A stretch of 64,000 nucleotides of DNA from Peronospora farinosa (lineage: Eukaryota; Oomycota; Peronosporomycetes; Peronosporales; Peronosporaceae). The stretch covers positions 36,626-100,625 of the forward strand of contig CANTFK010000347.1 in the NCBI GenBank assembly GCA_947646735.1, written 5' to 3'. Below the pieces are notes generated by a model. That model did not search any database. It saw only the letters and a program-made list of their open reading frames with translations, and was not told the origin of the DNA. Position numbers and translations under genes: made by a program. Below, one piece after another: positions 56,810 to 64,000 of the stretch; the first letter of the stretch is position 1, and every line of letters begins with the position of its first letter.

Positions 56810-57630
56810 GTTGTTAACAGTACTGTGTGGGAGCTGGTTTAGATATCGGAGGCAAGTTGCGTTGTGAGTTGAAATGAACAAGCAGGTAAGCAGGTTGTGA
56901 GTTCTCTCGGAGATCGAGGAAATGGCGTGAAGAAGCTGTGTCAACTGCCATCACATCAAGCGGGTACTGAGAAAGCTACGTCAACGTTGTAAATTGCACG
57001 GTCGACGCTTAAATGTATTAGCATAGTTACGAAAGTGATGATACAAAAATCAAAGCAAGTTAGAACACAGCCACAGCTTTTCTTCCAACTCTTACACGTG
57101 CGAAGCGGTAGTTTGGAGAGGCATTTTGACTCCGATAATGGTACGGTGACCACGTTCGTCATATCGACGATGACAGCGATGGTGATGGCGGCAAACCGTG
57201 TGTTACGCGCGTAGTTGGTGGTGGGTGGTGGGTATGGTACACGCGTAAACAGCCGTTTGCCTCTTGTATCACCACGTAGCGTTCGACTCATTCATGGCAT
57301 TCCATCATGCTATATACTACTATCTTGTCGTATCTCGTGCGGTGTTATGATGGGTTGACGTCGTCAATATCATTCTGTCGATAATCGGATGACACACCTG
57401 TAGCATTTTCAGCTGCAATTGACAAGAACCGTTATGGCCGAAGCAGATGAAATTGTTGAAATTACAAGGAGAATCAAATATCGAGTGACATCACAAACGT
57501 TCGATTTGATTTCAATCGTTATAGCAACTACTTCGCTTGAATAGACGGCATAAACGAGTCAATAGCCAAGAGCAGTAGAATGTATTTGACGACGAAAATG
57601 AAAGCTTTCCAGCATACGATTTTCGTGTGA

Positions 57631-57921
57631 TCAGGTAAGAGTTGAGCTCGTCCAGCTGTTGGCAGCGCTTACCATTCCCGACCACGGTGTCCGTGTCCGT
57701 GTCCCCAGCCACCGTGTCCATGTCCGTGTCTCACCGCGTCCCCAACCACGATTTTCCCAGCCCATTTCCTTTTGGTCGTCATCCTCTTTCGGTGCATCTG
57801 CAGTGGGCTGCATAGCTTCAGTTGCGGTGACGTCGGTAAGAGCTTGTAGCGCAGGCGTGTCAGCAGAAATGACGGTCGTGGCAGCGAGTGCAGCAGCGAC
57901 GGCGAAAGCTGTGAACTTCAT
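57631..57921 (-). pseudogene. Array unit 21, Arg/Thr-frame tail
   Basis: Same lesion as unit 4. Shares with unit 10 the cgaagatcgagg leader variant, lying 12,219 bp away. Confidence 0.6.
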
Positions 57922-58780
57922 GTTGTTGACAGTACTGTGTGGGAGCTGGTTTAGATATCGGAGGCAAATTGCGTTGTGACTTGAAATGAACAAGCAGGTA
58001 AGCAGGTTGTGAGTTATCTCGAAGATCGAGGAAATGGCGTGAAGAAGCTGTGTCAACTGCCATCACATCAAGCGGGTACTGAGAAAGCTACGTCAACGTT
58101 GTAAATTGCACGGTCGACGCCTAAATGTATTAGCATAGTTACGAAAGTGATGATACAAAAATCAAAGCAAGTTAGAACACAGCCACAGCTTTTCTTCCAA
58201 CTCTTACACGTGCGAAGCGGTAGTTTGGAGAGGCATTTTGACTCCGATAATGGTACGGTGACCACGTTCGTCATATCGACGATGACAGCGATGGTGATGG
58301 CGGCAAACCGTGTGTTACGCGCGTAGTTGGTGGTGGGTGGTGGGTATGGTACACGCGTAAACAGCCGTTTGCCTCTTGTATCACCACGTAGCGTTCGACT
58401 CATTCATGGCATTCCACCATGCTATATACTACTATCTTGTCGTATCTCGTGCGGTGTTATGATGGGTTGACGTCGTCAATATCATTCTGTCGATAATCGG
58501 ATGACACACCTGTAGCATTTTCAGCTGCAATTGACAAGAACCGTTATGGCCGAAGCAGATGAAATTGTTGAAATTACAAGGAGAATCAAATATCGAGTGA
58601 CATCACAAACGTTCGATTTGATTTCAATCGTTATAGCAACTACTTCGCTTGAATAGACGGCATAAACGAGTCAATAGCCAAGAGCAGTAGAATGTATTTG
58701 ACGACGAAAACGAAAGCTTTCCAGCATACGATTTTCGTGTGATCAGGAAAGAGATGAGCTCGTCCCGCTATAAACAGCGC

Positions 58781-59026
58781 TTACCATCCCCATCCTCGGC
58801 GCCCGTGTCCGTATCCCCATCCACCGTGTCCCCAACCACGGTGTCCCCAGCCACGATGTTCCCAGCCCATTTCCTTTTGGTCGTCATCCTCTTTCGGTGC
58901 ATCTGCAGTGGGCTGCATAGCTTCGGTTGCGGTGTCGTCAATAAGAGCTTGTAGCGCAGGCGTGTCAGCAGAAATAACGGTCGTGGCAGCGAGTGCAGCA
59001 GCGACGGCGAAAGCTGTGAACTTCAT
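58781..59026 (-). CDS. Gly/Trp/His-rich secreted protein, array unit 22
   Basis: Intact 81-residue Gly/Trp member (tail as in unit 5) with PALQ and the LIDDTATE variant. It also shares with unit 11 the gtagttgacag leader, 12,212 bp away. Confidence 0.8.
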   Translation of the reverse strand: MKFTAFAVAAALAATTVISADTPALQALIDDTATEAMQPTADAPKEDDDQKEMGWEHRGWGHRGWGHGGWGYGHGRRGWGW

Positions 59027-59837
59027 GTAGTTGACAGTACTGTGTGGGAGCTGGTTTAGATATCGGAGGCAAATTGCGTTGTGACTTGAAATGAACAAGC
59101 AGGTAAGCAGGTTGTGAGTTCTCTCGGAGATCGAGGAAATGGCGTTAAGAAGCTGTGTTAACTGCCATCACATCAAGCGGGTACTGAGAAAGCTACGTCA
59201 ACGTTGTAAATTGCACGGTCGACGCCTAAATGTATTAGCATAGTTACGAAAGTGATGATACAAAAATCAAAGCAAGTTAGAACACAGCCACAGCTTTTCT
59301 TCCAACTCTTACACGTGCGAAGCGGTAGTTTGGAGATGCATTTTGACTCCGACAATGGTACGGTGACCACGTTCGTCATATCGACGATGACAGCGATGGT
59401 GATGGCGGCAAACTTCGTGTTGCGTCGCGTGGTTGGTGGTGGGTGGTGGGTGGTGGGTATGGTACACGCGTAAACAGCCGTTTGCCTCTTGTATCACCAC
59501 GTAGCGTTCGACTCATTCATGGCATTCCATCATGCTATATACTACTATCTTGTCGTATTTTGTGTGTTGTTATGATGGGTTGACGTCGTCAATATCATTC
59601 TGTCGATAATCGGATGACACACCTGTAGCATTTTCAGCTGCAATTGACAAGAACCGTTATGGCCGAAGCAGATGAAATTGTTGAAATTACAAGGAGAATC
59701 AAATATCGAGTGACATCACAAACGTTCGATTTGATTTCAATCGTTATAGCAACTACTTCGCTTGAATAGACGGCAAGAGCAGTCGAATGTAATTGACGAC
59801 GAAAACGAAAGCTTTCCAGCAAACTGTTTTCGTGTAA

Positions 59838-60140
59838 TCAGGAAAGAGTTGACCTCGTCCAGCTGTTGGCAGCGCTTACCATCCCCGACCATGGTGTCCG
59901 GCCGTGCCCGTGCCCGTGTTCATGACCATGACCATGTCCATGTCCGTGTCCACCGCGTCCCCAACCACGATTTTCCATACCCATTTCCTTTTGGTCGTCA
60001 TCCTCTTTCGGTGCATCTGCAGTGGGCTGCATAGCTTCAGTTGCGGTGACGTCGGTAAGAGCTCGTAGCGCACGCGTGTCAGCAGAAATGACGGTCGTGG
60101 CAGCGAGTGCAGCAGCGACGGCGAAAGCTGTGAACTTCAT
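59838..60140 (-). pseudogene. Array unit 23, late frameshift
   Basis: Signal peptide, RALR and the HG/GHEHG run are intact. An insertion near 59900 (gtccggccgtgcc versus gtccgtgcc) changes the end to GRTPWSGMVSAANSWTRSTL. Confidence 0.6.
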
Positions 60141-60984
60141 GTTGTTGACAGTACTGTGTGGGAGCTGGTTTAGATATCGGAGGCAAATTGCGTTGTGACT
60201 TGAAATGAACAAGCAGGTAAGCAGGTTGTGAGTTCTCTCGGAGATCGAGGAAATGGCGTGAAGAAGCTGTGTCAACTGCCATCACATCAAGCGGGTACTG
60301 AGAAAGCTACGTCAACGTTGTAAATTGCACGGTCGACGCTTAAATGTATTAGCATAGTTACGAAAGTGATGATACAAAAATCAAAGCAAGTTAGAACACA
60401 GCCACAGCTTTTCTTCCAACTCTTACACGTGCGAAGCGGTAGTTTGGAGAGGCATTTTGACTCCGATAATGGTACGGTGACCACGTTCGTCATATCGACG
60501 ATGACAGTAATGGTACGGTGACCACGTTCGTCATATCGACGATGACAGCGATGGTGATGGCGGCAAACCGTGTGTTACGCGCGTAGTTGGTGGTGGGTGG
60601 TGGGTATGGTACACGCGTAAACAGCCGTTTGCCTCTTGTATCACCACGTAGCGTTCGACTCATTCATGGCATTCCACCATGCTATATACTACGATCTTGT
60701 CGTATCTCGTGCGGTGTTATGATGGGTTGACGTCGTCAATATCATTCTGTCGATAATCGGATGACACACCTGTAGCATTTTCTGCTGCAATTGACAAGAA
60801 CCGTTATGGCCGAAGCAGATGAAATTGTTGAAATTACAAGGAGAATCAAATATCGAGTGACATCACAAACGTTCGATTTGATTTCAATCGTTATAGCAAC
60901 TACTTAGCTTGAATAGACGGCAAGAGCAGTCGAATGTAATTGACGACGAAAACGAAAGCTTTCCAGCAAACTGTTTTCGTGTAA

Positions 60985-61275
60985 TCAGGAAAGAGTTGAC
61001 CTCGTCCAGCTGTTGGCAGCGCTTACCATCCCCGACCACGGTGTCCGTGTCCGTGTCCCCAGCCACCGTGTCCATGTCCGTGTCTCACCGCGTCCCCAAC
61101 CACGATTTTCCATACCCATTTCCTTTTGGTCGTCATCCTCTTTCGGTGCATCTGCAGTGGGCTGCATAGCTTCAGTTGCGGTGACGTCGGTAAGAGCTCG
61201 TAGCGCACGCGTGTCAGCAGAAATGACGGTCGTGGCAGTGAGTGCAGCAGCGACGGCGAAAGCTGTGAACTTCAT
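60985..61275 (-). pseudogene. Array unit 24, Arg/Thr-frame tail
   Basis: Same lesion as unit 4, but with RALR and the AALTATT signal variant. Its upstream half matches unit 13. The 36-bp duplication in the spacer at about 60470-60545 lies between it and unit 23. Confidence 0.6.
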
Positions 61276-62133
61276 GTTGTTGACAGTACTGTGTGGGAGC
61301 TGGTTTAGATATCGGAGGCAAATTGCGTTGTGACTTGAAATGAACAAGCAGGTAAGCAGGTTGTGAGTTCTCTCGGAGATCGAGGAAATGGCGTGAAGAA
61401 GCTGTGTCAACTGCCATCACATCAAGCGGGTACTGAGAAAGCTACGTCAACGTTGTAAATTGCACGGTCGACGCTTAAATGTATTAGCATAGTTACGAAA
61501 GTGATGATACAAAAATCAAAGCAAGCTAGAACACAGCCACAACTTTTCTTCCAATTCTTACACGTGCGAAGCGGTATTTTGGAGATGCATTTTGACTCCG
61601 ACAATGGTACGGTGACCACGTTCGTCATATCGACGATGACAGCGATGGTGATGGCGGCAAACTTCGTGTTGCGTCTCGTGGTTGGTGGTGGGGGGTGGTG
61701 GGTGGTGGGTATGGTACACGCGTAAACAGCCGTTTGCCTCTTGTATCACCACGTAGCGTTCGACTCATTCATGGCATTCCACCATGCTATATACTACGAT
61801 CTTGTCGTATCTCGTGCGGTGTTATGATGGGTTGACGTCGTCAATATCATTCTGTCGATAATCGGATGACACACCTGTAGCATTTTCTGCTGCTATTGAC
61901 AAGAACCGTTATGGCCGAAGCAGATGAAATTGTTGAAATTACAAGGAGAATCAAATATCGAGTGACATCACAAACGTTCGATTTGATTTCAATCGTTATA
62001 GCAACTACTTAGCTTGAATAGACGGACGCGCCAAGAGCAGTCGAATGTAATTGACGACGAAAACGAAAGCTTTCCAGCAAACTGTTTTCGTGTAATCAGG
62101 AAAGAGTTGACCTCGTCCAGCTGTTGGCAGCGC

Positions 62134-62397
62134 TTACCATCCCCGACCACGGTGTCCGTGTCCGTGTCCGTGTACCCAGCCACCGTGTCCATGTCCGTGT
62201 CCGTGTCCACCGCGTCCCCAACCACGATTTTCCATACCCATTTCCTTTTGGTCGTCATCCTCTTTCGGTGCATCTGCAGTGGGCTGCATAGCTTCAGTTG
62301 CGGTGACGTCGGTAAGAGCTCGTAGCGCACGCGTGTCAGCAGAAATGACGGTCGTGGCAGTGAGTGCAGCAGCGACGGCGAAAGCTGTGAACTTCAT
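62134..62397 (-). CDS. Gly/His-rich secreted protein, array unit 25
   Basis: Intact 87-residue member with RALR and AALTATT. Its tail has one extra hexamer and GGWVHG instead of GGWGHG. Confidence 0.85.
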   Translation of the reverse strand: MKFTAFAVAAALTATTVISADTRALRALTDVTATEAMQPTADAPKEDDDQKEMGMENRGWGRGGHGHGHGHGGWVHGHGHGHRGRGW

Positions 62398-63206
62398 GTT
62401 GTTGACAGTACTGTGTGGGAGCTGGTTTAGATATCGGAGGCAAATTGCGTTGTGACTTGAAATGAACAAGCAGGTAAGCAGGTTGTGAGTTCTCTCGGAG
62501 ATCGAGGAAATGGCGTGAAGAAGCTGTGTCAACTGCCATCACATCAAGCGGGTACTGAGAAAGCTACGTCAACGTTGTAAATTGCACGGTCGACGCTTAA
62601 ATGTATTAGCATAGTTACGAAAGTGATGATACAAAAATCAAAGCAAGCTAGAACACAGCCACAGCTTTTCTTCCAACTCTTACACGTGCGAAGCGGTATT
62701 TTGGAGATGCATTTTGACTCCGACAATGGTACGGTGACCACGTTCGTCATATCGACGATGACAGCGATGGTGATGGCGGCAAACTTCGTGTTGCGTCTCG
62801 TGGTTGGTGGTGGGTGGTGGGGGTGGGTATGGTACACGCGTAAACAGCCGTTTGCCTCTTGTATCACCACGTAGCGTTCGACTCATTCATGGCATTCCAC
62901 CATGCTATATACTACGATCTTGTCGTATCTCGTGCGGTGTTATGATGGGTTGACGTCGTCAATATCATTCTGTCGATAATCGGATGACAACCTGTAGCAT
63001 TTTCAGCTGCTATTGACAAGAACCGTTATGGCCGAAGCAGATGAAATTGTTGAAATTACAAGGAGAATCAAATATCGAGTGACATCACAAACGTTCGATT
63101 TGATTTCAATCGTTATAGCAACTACTTAGCTTGAATAGACGGCAAGAGCAGTCGAATGTAATTGACGACGAAAACGAAAGCTTTCCAGCAAACTGTTTTC
63201 GTGTAA

Positions 63207-63497
63207 TCAGGAAAGAGTTGACCTCGTCCAGCTGTTGGCAGCGCTTACCATCCCCGACCACGGTGTCCGTGTCCGTGTCCCCAGCCACCGTGTCCATGTC
63301 CGTGTCTCACCGCGTCCCCAACCACGATTTTCCATACCCATTTCCTTTTGGTCGTCATCCTCTTTCGGTGCATCTGCAGTGGGCTGCATAGCTTCAGTTG
63401 CGGTGACGTCGGTAAGAGCTCGTAGCGCACGCGTGTCAGCAGAAATGACGGTCGTGGAAGTGAGTGCAGCAGCGACGGCGAAAGCTGTGAACTTCAT
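63207..63497 (-). pseudogene. Array unit 26, Arg/Thr-frame tail
   Basis: Same lesion as unit 4, with RALR and a private ALTSTT in the signal peptide. Two bases are missing in the leader (atatcggggcaaatt), fusing the upstream frame to it. It is the last complete unit before the edge. Confidence 0.6.
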
Positions 63498-64000
63498 GTT
63501 GTTGACAGTACTGTGTGGGAGCTGGTTTAAATATCGGGGCAAATTGCGTTGTGAGTTGAAATGAACAAGCAGGTAAGCAGGTTGTGAGTTCTCTCGGAGA
63601 TCGAGGAAATGGCGTGAAGAAGCTGTGTCAACTGCCATCACATCAAGCGGGTACTGAGAAAGCTACGTCAACGTTGTAAATTGCACGGTCGACGCTTAAA
63701 TGTATTAGCATAGTTACGAAAGTGATGATACAAAAATCAAAGCAAGTTAGAACACAGCCACAGCTTTTCTTCCAACTCTTACACGTGCGAAGCGGTAGTT
63801 TGGAGAGGCATTTTGACTCCGATAATGGTACGGTGACCACGTTCGTCATATCGACGATGACAGCGATGGTGATGGCGGCAAACCGTGTGTTACGTCGCGT
63901 GGTTGGTGGTGGGTGGTGGGTATGGTACACGCGTAAACAGCCGTTTGCCTCTTGTATCACCACGTAGCGTTCGACTCATTCATGGCATTCCATCATGCTA

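Larger units (their letters stand above)
34774..64000 (-). repeat. Tandem array of 26 Gly/His-rich effector-like units of about 1.11 kb, continuing off the right edge
   Basis: Start codons of the repeated gene lie at 35538, 36802, 37921, 39034 and so on to 63497, with spacings of 1099-1135 bp after the first (1264 bp). Each unit has a gene of about 270 bp, a 3' flank of about 500 bp (containing ccgttatggccgaagcag) and an upstream part with a G-rich run, a 111-codon open frame and the Inr/FPR promoter. Left of unit 1 a decayed partial unit is visible (34774-35110: aaacagccgtttgcctctt..., attgacaagaacc..., gcttgaatagacggcataag). The right edge cuts within a unit. Confidence 0.95.

Noticed and set aside
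35641..63641. 68-codon minus frames beginning MMAVDTASSRHFLDLREN upstream of the array genes
   Set aside because: They overlap the promoter and the signal-peptide region in another frame and end inside it. Nothing suggests a separate protein.
35173..63967. Many plus-strand frames across the array (for example those beginning MAALTIPDHG or MMIQKSKQ)
   Set aside because: They are antisense shadows of the hexamer tails and conserved spacers. The signal peptide, linker and promoter are all on the minus strand.
34774..64000. CRISPR-like or bacterial repeat array
   Set aside because: The period is 1.1 kb, each unit carries a gene, and the surrounding genes have spliceosomal introns. This is a eukaryotic gene array.
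1..64000. tRNA, rRNA or viral genes
   Set aside because: None was recognised on either strand. The only reverse-transcribing sequences are Gypsy and LINE remnants.

Overview
This window is nuclear DNA of an oomycete, most likely a downy mildew or a close Phytophthora relative. The signs are short GT-AG introns, oomycete-type core promoters (Inr YCAYTYY followed by CAWTTTNYY), a secreted protein built from WY/LWY modules, Ty3/Gypsy debris, and compact housekeeping genes. The species cannot be fixed from the sequence.

Layout. (1) About 1-13.6 kb is a transposon graveyard. It holds a minus-strand Gypsy element cut by the left edge (LTR, gag, protease, linker), two minisatellite-like tracts, and a plus-strand Gypsy element (about 3.8-10.7 kb) that has lost its reverse transcriptase. 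That element carries a precisely bounded solo LTR inside its integrase. A decayed effector 5' end lies at 11.1 kb and a LINE tail with a 17-bp hairpin at 13.1-13.6 kb. (2) 14.25-19.9 kb encodes a very long secreted tandem WY/LWY effector made of ten 164-residue units. Its second unit carries five small deletions that sum to -6 and so restore the frame. (3) 20.5-34.5 kb is a gene island: a four-TM MARVEL-like protein, one plus-strand member of the Gly/His-rich family, an 11-exon Ulp1/C48 SUMO protease, an RWP-RK factor, SAICAR synthetase, an unknown basic protein, a six-exon mitochondrial carrier of carnitine/acylcarnitine type, a small four-exon MED9-like gene, and ribosomal protein eL19. (4) From about 34.8 kb to the right edge is a tandem array of 26 minus-strand units of about 1.11 kb. 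Each encodes a small secreted Gly/His/Trp-rich protein, and the array continues out of the window.

How it fits together. The island supplies ordinary functions: purine synthesis, translation, transcription, SUMO processing and mitochondrial transport. It is flanked by two fast-evolving secretome loci. In the Gly/His array, 13 of 26 copies keep a usable His/Gly tail. The others fall into a few shared frameshift classes, because the GGACAC-type hexamer is open in all three frames. Private variants recur at an offset of about 12.2 kb, which points to an 11-unit block duplication. The most unusual material is the giant effector and the Gly/His array. Exon models, domain calls and the effector repair are read by eye and have not been checked by database search or transcripts.
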